Assembly: GCF_000499845.2 (NCBI RefSeq)
Contig: NC_023753.2
Location: forward strand, 18,748,087 to 18,812,086
From: Phaseolus vulgaris
Lineage: Eukaryota > Streptophyta > Magnoliopsida > Fabales > Fabaceae
Direction of reading: 5' to 3'
Length of the DNA: 64,000 nucleotides
The position numbers were made by a program, and so were the translations under genes. Shown here one piece after another: positions 42,335-53,004 of this stretch (position 1 is the stretch's first letter; the number at the start of each line of letters is the position of its first letter). The notes below the pieces were generated by a model. The model saw only the letters and a list, made by a program, of their open reading frames with translations, ran no database searches and was not told the DNA's origin.

Positions 42335-45300
42335 GACCAGATCGCCAAGGTGATTGAGCGGCATCTGGACGCGTTTGCTTGGTCCGCTTCGGACATGCCC
42401 GGGATCGATCCCGACTTCTTGTGCCATCATCTGGCGATGGACAACATGGTGAAACCGGTGCGACAAAGGAGAAGAAAATTCAATGAAGAGAGGAGACAGG
42501 CGATCAGGGACGAAACACAGAAACTCCTCGCTGCAGGCCACATCAGGGAAGTCCAGTACCCTGAATGGTTGGCGAATGTCGTACTGGTGAAGAAGAGTAA
42601 CGGGAAATGGCGCATGTGCGTCGATTTCACCGATCTGAACAAAGCTTGCCCAAAGGATTCGTATTCTTTACCAAGCATTGATGCCCTGGTTGATAGTGCT
42701 GCAGGGTGCAAGCTGCTGAGTTTCCTGGATGCCTTCTCGGGCTATAATCAGATCAAGATGCATCCCATGGATGAAGAAAAGACAGCCTTCATGACGGAGA
42801 GGTCGTGCTACTGCTATAAGGTGATGCCGTTTGGGCTGAAGAACGCGGGGGCCACGTACCAGAGGTTGATGGATCGAGTACTTGCACCAATGCTGGGAAG
42901 GAACGTGCAAGCCTACGTCGATGACATGGTCGTGACCTCGCAGGAGAAAAGCAAGCACGTTGCAGACTTGGAAGAATTGTTCACGACGATCGCCAAGTTC
43001 AAGTTAAAGCTCAACCCGGAGAAATGCATTTTCGGCGTGGAGGCTGGAAAATTTTTGGGTTTTCTCTTGACTGAAAGAGGAATAGAAGCTAACCCGGACA
43101 AGTGTGCCGCCATCTTGGCGATGAGAAGCCCGGCTACGGTGAAAGAAGTCCAGCAGCTGACAGGTCGGATGGCAGCCCTATCTCGCTTCGTGTCAGCTAG
43201 CGGAGAAAAGGGGCATCCCTATTTCCAATGTCTGCGGCGCAATAACAAGTTCGCTTGGACGAAAGAGTGTGAGGAAGCTTTCGTCAAGCTGAAGGAGTAT
43301 CTGGCGAGCCCGCCGGTTCTGTGGAAACCGCTGGCGAGAATCCCTCTCAGGTTGTACTTCGCTGTGACTGAGAGGGCGGTGAGTGCGGTGCTCGCCCAGG
43401 ATCAAGATCAGGCTCAGAAGCCTATTTATTTTGTGAGCAAGGTGTTGCAGGGCCCAGAAACGAGATATCAGGCCCTGGAGAAGGCCGCGCTGGCTGTGGT
43501 GTTTTCGGCGAGGAGGTTGCGCCACTACTTCCACAGTTTCACAATACTGGTGATGACTGACCTGCCCATCCAGAAGGTCTTGAAGAAACCTGACGTTGCG
43601 GGAAGAATGGTGAAGTGGGCAGTGGAGTTGTCAGAGTTTGACATTAAATATGAGCCCCGAGGCCCGATCAAGGGGCAAATCTTTGCAGATTTTGTGGTCG
43701 AGCTCTCATCAGAGGCGACGCGGGTTGAAGGAGACGATTTCCGTTGGGTACTCTCGGTGGATGGGTCGTCGAACCAGCAGGGTAGCGGCGCTGGAGTCAT
43801 ATTGGAAGGGCCCAACGGCGTGCTGATCGAACAATCGTTGAGATTTGCCTTCAAAGCCAGCAACAATCAAGCAGAGTATGAGGCGCTGATCGCCGGGATT
43901 CTGCTGGCCAAGGAGATGGGAGCTAGGGTGCTGATGGCTAAGAGTGACTCACTGCTAGTCACAGGGCAAGTAACAGGCGAGTTCCAGGCTAAAGATCCAC
44001 AAATGGCGGCTTACTTGGCGTATGTGCAGGAATTAAAGAGTTCCTTTGCCTCTTTTGAAGTAGTGCATGTGCCCCGAGAGCAGAATGCCCGAGCTGACTT
44101 GCTTGCTAAGCTCGCCAGCTCAGGCAAGGGGGGTAGGCAGAGGACGGTGATTCAAGAAACTCTGAAGACGCCAAGAGCATTTGTAGCAGATCACCTGGTC
44201 CTCCAGATAAGCAAGTCGACGGAGAGAGCAGCGAGAAGCCATAAGTCTTTGACGCAAGAAACTCTGAGATCGCCGAGAATCAGAGCATGTCGAGGAGAGA
44301 GGGTGGACGTGATGCAGGTCTGCGCCGCCCATGAGCCAGACACTTGGATAACACAGTACAAGCGGTGCTTGGCAGATGGTCTCCTCCCGCTGGATCCAAC
44401 AGAAGCTAGGAAGGTAAAGAAAAATTCCAGCAAGTATACATTGATTGATGGCGATCTGTACAGGTTTGGGTTCACTCACCCACTCCTGGAATGTATACAC
44501 GGCGAGAAGTGCACGAGAATTATGGCAGAGCTCCACGAAGGTATATGTGGAAGCCACGTCGGGGGTCGAGCTCTGGCCGCGAGGACTCTCCGTGCAGGCT
44601 ACTATTGGCCATCTATGAGAGAAGATTGCAAGAAGTATGCCCAGTGCTGCAAACAATGCCAGCAGCACGCCGATTGGCACAAGGCACCTCCCGAGGAGTT
44701 GAAGTCGATCTATAGCCCTTGGTCGTTTCATACTTGGGGAATCGACATCCTGGGACCTTTCCCGCTGGCGATCAGGCAAATGAAGTACTTGGTGGTGGCG
44801 ATTGAGTACTTCACCAAGTGGATTGAAGCAGAACCAGTGGCCCAGATCACCGCACACAAGATCGAAGGTTTTGTATGGAAGAACATCGTGTGCCGGTTTG
44901 GAGTGCCTAAGCGCCTGGTGTCAGATAATGGGACGCAGTTTGCAAGCCACCTGTTGAAGAAGCTTTGCAAAGGGGTGGGAATTCAACAAGTGTTTGCATC
45001 CGTCGAGCACCCTCAAACACCCTCAAACAAATGGCCAGGTGGAATCAGCTAATCGGGTGTTGTTGAGAGGTTTGAAGAGAAGGCTTGAGAAAGCCAAGGG
45101 AAGTTGGGCTGAGGAGGTGCCCCGTATAGTTTGGGCGTACCACACCACCGAGCAGTCAGGAACCCATGAGACCCCGTTTAGCTTGGTCTATGGGTGTGAC
45201 GCCATGATTCCAGTGGAGATCCAGGAGAGCTCGCCGAGATTCCAGAACTTCGTAGAAGAAGATTCGAATGAAGAGAGAAGGCTGAACTTGGATCTGCTGG

Positions 45301-45581
45301 ATGAAGTCAGGGAAGAGGCGAGGCTGAAGGCTGAGGCGGTGAAGAGGAGGATCGAGCGAAGATACAACTCAAAGGTGATGCCAAGGCAGTTTAGAGAAGG
45401 CGATCTGGTGATGAGGAAGGCCCACCAGTATGAGATGGAGAACAAACTATCACCCAAGTGGACTGGACCGTTCAGAATAACCGAGGCGCTCGGGAACGGA
45501 GCCTACCGCTTATAAACGCTGGAAGGAGGGGCGATTCCTCGCACCTGGAATGCCACACACCTGAAGTTGTACTATAGTTAA
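42335..45581 (+). pseudogene. Tat-2 RT, RNase H, archaeal-type RNase H and integrase, with frameshift and late stop
   Basis: RT starts with DMPGIDPDFLCHHL and ETQKLLAAGHIREVQYP. Its palm has FLDAFSGYNQIKM and YVDDMVV. RNase H (KPIYFVSKVLQGPETRYQ) and a second RNase H (LSVDGSSNQQGSGAGVILEG, NNQAEYEALIAGIL) follow. Integrase has the H2C2 site (HEGICGSHVG..CCKQCQQH), D in WGIDILGPF and D in VSDNGTQF. The frame breaks at 45018-45027, a perfect 10 bp tandem copy of 45008-45017, just before the NGQ..E catalytic motif. It resumes at about 45020 (NGQVESANRV, E present) and runs to TAA 45513-45515, which is in frame with a further ~22 codons ending at 45581. Confidence 0.92.
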
Positions 45582-47274
45582 GAGCTTTGTAAGTAAAGAC
45601 AAACACAATGTTATATTACAATGTCTCTGTTAAAACAGTTTGAAGGGGGCACTCTTTTTTCCCTAAGGAGGGTTTTTAATGAGGCTACCCAATAAAAGAA
45701 GAGTTTTCGAAGCATAAGGTGTTTTCAGATTGCATGTGTGCTATTTTCAAAAGTTTTGAAGAAAGACCTTGTCATTTGTACATGATTTAAGGCAAGAAAA
45801 GATATATCGCGTGCTTTCTAAAAGGTTTTAAGTCCTCATCGTTTTTCGGCGATTAGAGGCACCAGTTAAGTTTTAAGTCCTCATCGTTTTTCGGCGATTA
45901 GAGGCACCAGTTAAGTTTTCAAAGTCCTCATCGTCCGTCGGCGATCGGAGGCACCAGATGAAAGACCTCAACGCTCTCGCGCGTCCTGAGGCAAGTAAAA
46001 GACCTCCTCGTCGTCGAGCGAGTGCAGGCGAGAAAGAGAAAAAGTCCTCCGTGCTTCTGGGAGCGAGAAGATGTAACTCCTGGGGTAATGTCGAGGCAAG
46101 TTAAAGACCTCCTCACCGTCGAGCGAGTGCAGGCGAGAAAGGTCCTCAGTGCATCCAGGGGGGAGGAGATGTACACCCAGATGAAAGACCTCAACGCTCT
46201 CGCGCGTCCTGAGGCAAGTAAAAGACCTCCTCGTCGTCGAGCGAGTGCAGGCGAGAAAGAGAAAAAGTCCTCCGTGCTTCTGGGAGCGAGAAGATGTAAC
46301 TCCTGGGGTAATGTCGAGGCAAGTTAAAGACCTCCTCGCCGTCGAGCGAGTGCAGGCGAGAAAGGTCCTCAGTGCATCCAGGGGGGAGGAGATGTACACC
46401 CTGGGCAAGTTGAGGCACCAGATAAAGTCCTTCTCGCCGTCGTGCGAGCTAAGGCCAGTTAAAGACCTCCTCGCCGTCGAGCGAGTGCAGGCGAGAGAAA
46501 GGAAAAGTCCTCAGTGCATCCAGGGGGGAGGAGATGTACACCCTGGGCAAGTTGAGGCACCAGATAAAGTCCTTCTCGCCGTCGAGCGAGTTAAGGCGAG
46601 TAAAAAGTCCTTCTCACCGATGAGCGAGTTCAGGCGAGTAAAAGACCTTCTCGCTTATGTGCAAGCATAGGCAAGATAAAATCCTTCTCGTCTCGAACGA
46701 GTTCAGGTATGGCGAAGAGGGTGGAAGAAGCTTGAAAGGTGGCTAAGGTAGGTTCGAAGAGAACGCCTAGTCAGCCGGTCTTTTGCTCTGAAGTTCAGGG
46801 GGGCAAAGGAAGATCCCAAAGGGCGTTTCTACCCCAGATAAAGAAACGATTGCCAAAGCATGAGGCTAGGAAAAGCTGGTGTTGCCAAGAGGTCTTGGCG
46901 ATCGGGAAAAGTTCAAACACGGCGAGAAGATTGAAAGACTTGTTTGAGAAAGCAGGTCGAGTGGGACGTTGTTTGAGCCAATGATCGAGTTACAGTTCGT
47001 TGCTTGAAGGGTATTCTTGCAATAAGGTTAGTTGCCTTAAGAATACAAGTTGTTTGAAGTGATTATTGCTTAAGTTTGAATTGGTTCAAGGCGATTACGT
47101 CAAAAGTCGCGTTTGCAAAATCACTAAGTTAAATCCGACAAAGTTAAACATACAAAGAAGGTGAAAGCGCTTAAAGAAGTCAGAAGAAAGAATATCCAAG
47201 TTTTGTGATTGAAATAAGTATCTGTTCAAAACACATATGCACGAGTTTTTGTTACAAGGTATATACAAGCGAAA
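45582..47274. repeat. Tat-2 tandem-repeat region between pol and antisense gene
   Basis: After about 240 bp of unique sequence, 45828-46700 is built of related repeats. There are ~45 bp units (aagtcctcatcgtttttcgg, to 45957), then a 223 bp unit repeated at 45958 and 46181, then partial units around 46404-46700. Many carry CTCGCC..GGCGAG arms. From 46700 to 47274 there is no clear repeat or gene. Open frames across this region arise from the repeats and I reject them as genes. Confidence 0.85.
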
Positions 47275-49911
47275 TTATAAAGTAGCAGATGAGGTGGAAT
47301 TGGTTGAGTCTTCAGCGGGAACGACCTTTCCATCTACTACTTCGTTGTTTAACGACACCATGCTGAGGTCGAGATCAGGGAATAGGCATGCGAATTGCTC
47401 CCGAGCGGCTTCGAATCCAGCAACCAGAATCTGAGCAGAGCTTAGCTTAAGTTCTTCAATTTGCCCTTGAAGTTCTTCAACCTGTTTCTTGAGCTCCTTG
47501 TTCTGCTGCTCCAGCTCTTCGACCTGTTTTCGAAGTTGTTCGTTGGTCTCTTGAGCATGGAGAAGGTCGTCAGCAACCTTCTTGGATTCCGTTTGGGCTT
47601 GGGCCAGCTCGGCAGCCATCTTCCCTTTCTCCTTGTTTGCCTCGGCGAGATCAGCCATGGCGTTGTCCCTCGCTTTCTCTACTTGCCCAAGTAGCTTCTC
47701 GCGTTCGACCGACCTCTGCTCCAGTCTTTGCAACTTGGCGGCATCAGCTTGAATGTGAGCCTCCAGGTCGCTCGCCTTGGTACGGAGAGGCACGATCTTA
47801 CTTTCTAGCTCGACTTTCTCTTGGGCAAGATCATGAATTTTGCGGCGAAGGTCAGCAGCTTCCTTGCGCGCCAGCCTGAGCTCGGTACTCAGGGCATCCT
47901 CCACTCGGGAGTGTTCCATTTCCGCGAGCGTCAAGCTGAATGACACCTTCTCTACCTCAACCTTCATAGTGTTATTTTCGGTCTTGAGGTTGTAGAGATC
48001 GTCTTGAAGCCTCCTGGTGGAGCTCTCCACAACCCTCGTTATGATCGATGGGATATCCTCTGCTATGGTTTTGAGTTTGGCAGTCAGAGGTTCCCACATC
48101 CTTGTGACTTCAAGGGAAAGGTTTGATGCTTGGAGAGGCGCCAGGGGGGCTTGTTGAGGGTTCTCGCCGCCACCTTCCTTAGCAGCATTTTCAGTGTTTG
48201 CTTCCTGGCGTGGCGACGCAATCGGGGATTCGGTAATTAGAATTGGAGAGGTGTGAGCAACCTCATCCCCGATTGGAACGTTTTCTGCAGCTGAAGCGTT
48301 TGAAGGGGGGCCCCTCCAGCTGAGATGTGTGGCGTAGAGGCACTTGGGGGGTCCTCCAGAAAATTTGACTCTTGAGCCTCAGCTGCTGGTGGCGCAGTGG
48401 CCAATGGAGTTGCTTGGACTGGTGATGAAGGGGCTTGTGGTGTTGGCGATGAGGGAGGAGGAGCGGGCGTTGATGGTGGTGATGAGGTTGGAAGAGGGGG
48501 TGGAGCAGGTGGAGAAGATGGTGCCACCCTCTTCCTTTTCGTGACAAGGCCATCCTCTGTGACCTCGTCGTCCTCTTCTTCCTCCTCTTGGACGATTTGG
48601 GGGGCTTTTCGCTTAGGCCTCTTAAGGACCAGTTTCTTGCGCTGGGTGGGTTCCTTAGGCGGTGATCGCCCATGAACGATGGCCTTCTCGACCGCCGAGT
48701 TGGGCACCGTCTGGGAACCGGTCGCCAACCCGTGGTTTCGGGCGAGCGCCTTTAAGTCGGCGAGCATGTTTTTACCCAACATGGTGTCTGCATGAAACGA
48801 AAGTGCATAAGTTAGCTCAGAGAAGAAAAGGATAAGTGTATGAGGTAATGAAACAGCAATACAGGTAATATATGCAGAAAAGGTAAAACCAAAGTCTTGT
48901 GCGTATCACACAAGACGCCCAGAAGCAGTATCAGAAGTAATATCAAGACAAGAGTGTAGCGTCCTAACCTATTTGGAATTCTAGCTGGTCCTCAAAGAAT
49001 TCGAAGGAGATCAGGGTGGGGGTCAGGAATGTTATGTTGGCATCTGCCACCCTCTTCCAGAATAGACAGAGGTCTCGGTCCAAAGCTCCCATGCTATCAG
49101 GACTTCTGGGCCTCCTGAAGCAGCTCTTGGACTCCTTTTTCCCCTTGTCCACCCAGTACAAGGGGAAGCCGTCGAGAAGGGAAGTGTCTTTATCGTTTGC
49201 GCGTACTTGAATGAACTTCCCCTTCCAGTCCTTGTACGATTGCTGGAAGATGGTAAAAATGGATCTCCCAGCAATTGCGTTTAAGCTGACCCACAGGCGG
49301 TCGCCTGGGTGCTTGGCCTCAAAAAGAAACAAAAACACGTCCACCGACGCGGGCAGCCCCAGGTGGTCGCACGTTATTTCAAAGGCTCGAACAAACGCCC
49401 AGCTGTTGGGGTGAAGCTGGGCGGCAGCGATGTTGAGCTCGGTCAAGAGTTCCCTCTCGAATCGGGTGAGAGGGAACCTGAGTTTGACCTTCTTGAAGAA
49501 AGTTGTGTAGACAAAGCAGAAGGGCCCGTTGGCGCTTACTTTGTCATCGGCACACACTGGCAGGGCAGCGGGGCAAGGCAGCACCATCATCCTCTCGTCG
49601 TGCTCCTTGTGAAACGATTGATAGGCCTCGTCCCCCTTAGTCAACCGCAGAACTGCTCCCGCAGTGTTCACCGACGAGGTCTCCTTGAGAAGGGTTGGGT
49701 TAGCCCAAGGGTATAGAGTTTTGAAGTCTGGCAGAGGGGCGGGGGCTCCTCCAGCGTTAGATGGAGTCGCCTGAGCCAGGGCAGTTTGGGAAGATGCAGG
49801 CCTCTCAGCCTGCGAAGAGGAAGCACCACGAACTTGTGTTGGGTCGTGTGCTTGTGAAGAAGGGTTTCGTGCTGAAGGAGGGGGGTTCGGGGTGATCTTT
49901 GTGCGAGTCAT
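47275..49911 (-). pseudogene. Tat-2 antisense spliced gene
   Basis: Homologue of the Tat-1/Tat-3 antisense gene. Exon 1 is 48969-49911, 943 nt, from ATG 49911 (MTRTKITPNPPPSAR). It contains PLTRFERELLTELN, QLHPNSWAF, QSYKDWKGKF and FPLYW. The intron is 48788-48968, 181 nt, donor GTTAGG, acceptor GCAG, phase 1 as in Tat-1. Exon 2 (47275-48787) has KKLVLKRPKRKAPQ (basic), a Pro/Ser/Ala-rich low-complexity stretch, then a long heptad coiled coil (ELEQQNKELKKQVEELQ) and a short end GKVVPAEDS. Exon lengths total 2456 nt, one base short of a multiple of three. The shift maps to the G/C run near 48306-48315, where two frames swap. Function unknown. Confidence 0.82.
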
Positions 49912-50507
49912 GATAGCAACTGCAAAGGAAGAAGAAAGAAAAAACGATCAGGGGATTACAAAGGCTGACTCGATCACAGAAGGAAGGTGAAAAAAACGAA
50001 CGAATGTATGTTCGTCGCGACGATCGACAAAGCCCTAAGTTATGCAGAAAGAGAAATGGAAAAACAACCCACAGCGTATGCACCAGGCAGTTACAGGATG
50101 ATGCAAATCGGTGAAAATGCAAGGAAACCCAGCAGATGAAGGAAAGTAGTTACCTTTCGATGATCAGGAAGACGGTGAAGGGAGATGGTGATCTAGAGCG
50201 TCGAGGAACGTCGAGAGCTTTCGCAGAAAGAAGTGAGAGCATTTGCAAGCACGAAGGAAAGTGATGGAACAGTGGAGCGTAATGGGTTTAAGGGTTTTCG
50301 AAATAAGTTAGGAAGCGCTAACGGCAGATGAAGAGAGCCGTTGATGAAGCCACGTGTCGAACGATGGGTGAAGGGTTTGGTGGAGCGTCAGAGCAGCAGA
50401 AAGTACAATCGCTTGGAATTCTGCGTCAGTGCCACGTAGATCGGTGTTATCGAAGGCTCTTTCAGTCTTTTCGCTAGACAAGTCTTCGCTTAAGATTGGG
50501 GGGCTTG
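49912..50507 (-). other. Upstream region of Tat-2 antisense gene with probable 5' UTR intron
   Basis: Minus strand: donor AAAG|GTAACT at 50153 and a pyrimidine-rich acceptor ending CTTTGCAG just before TTGCTATCATG suggest an intron 49920-50153 in the 5' untranslated region. I see no TATAAATA here. A purine/G tract (AAGATTGGGGGG, 50492-50503) just before the 3' LTR is the element's PPT. Confidence 0.55.
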
Positions 50508-51306
50508 TGTACCGCCCTGGTGGTCGGGTGTGATGACGTGGCACCCTGCTACAGTGTAGGCGTGTTAACAAGGCGCCAGGTTGGCAGATAGGAAGGAAGT
50601 CGGGAGGCACGTGTAGTCGCCGATTGTTAAGTTGGCGTGTTCCGATTTCCAGCTTACCAGAATAGGCGATCGCCAGGTTGAAGATGAAGTCGCCAGATGA
50701 TGACTCAGGCGACCAAGCAGTCATTGGAGATCGCCAGAACAAGCACATCGCCGAAGATGAAGGAGAAGCAGATTATGAAGGCGGCCGGCGAGACCACAGG
50801 GAAGGTGTATGAAAGTCCCCAACTCGCCAGTTTCAGTAGAGATCGCACTCCTAAGTTTGCTATGCACTGGGCAGTACCATGCATACGTAACTTAGCCAAA
50901 ATGAGAGCAGAAGCGGCACCAAGTCAGGGAGCCTCCAGATGATGGCACGTGTACAGTTGGATGCGAGCCACGTGTCCAAGTCTGTAACTGCCAGGAGAGA
51001 GAAAATCACCAGGTATATAAGAGTTCTTAACAGACTTTCTGAGGTACGCACGTTCAGTTCATACACTTTACGCTTGCGAGTGACAGAGCTGTTTGTGAGA
51101 GAGGATTTGCACGGTTCTAGTTCTATCAGTTTTTAGTGATACAGTGTTTGACTTGAGCGTCGGAGTGCGATCGGCCGCAGCGGCGCCGTATCGTTTCTTT
51201 GCAGGTTCTTGAGATAGATCCCGAGGAGGAACGGAGGTGTGAAGCGGTGCGCACGTCGATCCTTTGACGAGGCATACTCCAGCGCTCCGGTCAACAGGCA
51301 GGATCA
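50508..51306 (+). repeat. Tat-2 3' LTR
   Basis: 799 bp copy, six differences from the 5' LTR. Confidence 0.95.
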
Positions 51307-51311
51307 ATTAC

Positions 51312-53004
51312 ATATCAATTTAAAAATATATAATAAACTTATTTTAAAACAAAAATTATAAATTTTTAATTGGTGAGTTTTATATATACGTGGTGAGTTT
51401 TGCATGCATGTATTATGTACATATTACAATATAATAATATATTATGATATTATAATAATAATTACATGTGTAATATTTATATGTAATTATAATTGTAATA
51501 ATATAATTATAATATTATTATAATATAATATTACGTATAATAATAATATACGTAATCTATTAATTAAAGTGTCTAATATGTCTAATCTATTAATTAAAGT
51601 GTCTAATATGTCTAATCTATTAATTAAAGTGTCTATTAATAATATACGTATAAAAATAAATTGAAGTGGGAAGATAGGTATATAATTTATTAATTAATAT
51701 GTCTAATCTGTCGTTCATAATGGGAGAGTTGTGAAATAGAAATTAATAGGAAAATCATTATTGAACCACTCCAAAGTTACATTGAATTCATGGAAGTGCA
51801 GAAAGATGTGGTGAAAGTAATGCTTCGACCCATTAAATTTAAGCCCCAAACCACCTGTTTGATCTTTTGGGTGGGCCAGTCACCCTATCCATCCCAATCT
51901 GCAATTTTCCTACTATGGTGATTCTTTAACTAAATGACAAATGGGACTAGGTTTCTTAGTTTTTTCAATGCATTTTTAAGACTTAAACACATGGTCATTT
52001 CAAAAAAATTAATAATATCAAAAAAATGAAAAGTTAAGTGAAATAAACTCCTATGTTACTCATGAAATGATAGATCTATCTCTTTAGTTCCAAAATCCAT
52101 GTATGCTTATCTTATTAGAAACATAATACAAAATAAGACATGCGATAAAATAAAACTTAGAAATATGGAAAAAAAAAATTAAAGTATAAATTAAAAATAA
52201 AATTTATACTACACATCAAATTTTCGTGCTCTCTCTCTCTTTACTTTTTTCACAACAAAAGCATTTTTACCTTTTCATTTTTTTTAATGATCGATTTACA
52301 ATAAATTTTATTATTATTCTAAAATTCTCCAATACGCAAATTAATAAAAGTTTTGTATAAGAATATATATATATTAAATAATAAATAAATATTTAGTATA
52401 AAATCAATATATTTTTATAAATTTCTAAACCTTTGATAAATAAACTAAAAGTAAAATAAAATATTAATAAAAAATGTATCATTCTATAAAATATTATTAT
52501 ATATTATTGATAATAAATTATACTTCAATTCATAACTGATTAATTAATATTTGAATAACCTTCTAATAAATAACTTTATATTTGGAAGTAGCTTGACTAT
52601 TAAAATATATCAACTTATTATGACTAATTTAATCAAGGTCAACCATTTAAATAAAAAATTTAAATTAATTTTTTTTCTAACTTTTTTTTTCACCTTGTTT
52701 ATACACTTATATTTTCATTTAATTATTTTAATTTAAAAAAAAAATATTCAACTTTCACCAAACATTTTCGTTTATTATTGTATTTAGATAAATATTTTTA
52801 TTTGACTAGTTTAAATTGAAATTTTTTATCTAATTTTGATTTAACACTTTCCTCCAATCTCATATTTAAATAAATATTTTCATTCAATTAATTTAAATTT
52901 AATTTTTTTATTTATCTTTGGTCAAACATTTGTATTTGACCTTATAACATATAACTTTAGATAGATTTATCTTTGACAAGGTTTCTCCCTCATTTTTTTA
53001 TCTT
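51312..53004. other. AT-rich intergenic DNA
   Basis: No gene seen. It includes a 30 bp tandem repeat (51553-51640), a short piece similar to segments A and B (about 51650-51755), and an unassigned stretch at about 51770-51960 of more balanced composition with no convincing frame. Confidence 0.6.
51553..51640. repeat. 30 bp tandem repeat, about three copies
   Basis: Copies begin at 51553, 51583 and 51613 with taatctattaattaaagtgt. Confidence 0.93.

Larger units (their letters stand above)
38960..51306 (+). mobile_element. Tat-2: GC-rich complete Ty3/gypsy Tat-type retrotransposon
   Basis: LTRs 38960-39758 and 50508-51306 are both 799 bp (TGTACCGCCC...GATCA). TSD ATTAC at 38955-38959 and 51307-51311. 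By eye the LTRs differ at six sites, all C/T or G/A transitions (0.75%), giving very roughly 0.3 million years at a commonly used plant rate. Layout matches Tat-1: gag-protease, RT, two RNase H domains, integrase, tandem repeats, antisense spliced gene. Base composition is strikingly richer in GC than the flanks. Pol has three lesions and the antisense gene one frameshift. Confidence 0.97.

Noticed and set aside
42300..42350. Intron between protease and RT of Tat-2, as described for Ogre elements
   Set aside because: The frames on either side of the TAG are identical and the gap in homology is almost nil. No donor, acceptor or intron-sized insert is visible.
46022..46670. Repetitive Arg/Lys/Glu-rich open frames in Tat-2, both strands
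   Set aside because: They track the 223 bp tandem repeat, duplicate exactly with it, and have no start context or family match.
45828..46700. Regular repeats considered as a CRISPR-like array
   Set aside because: Eukaryotic context, units directly abutting with no unique equal-length spacers, and location in a retrotransposon non-coding region.
52551..52736. Small hydrophobic open frame in AT-rich DNA
   Set aside because: Phe/Ile/Leu-rich translation expected of A/T-rich sequence, with no conservation in the window.
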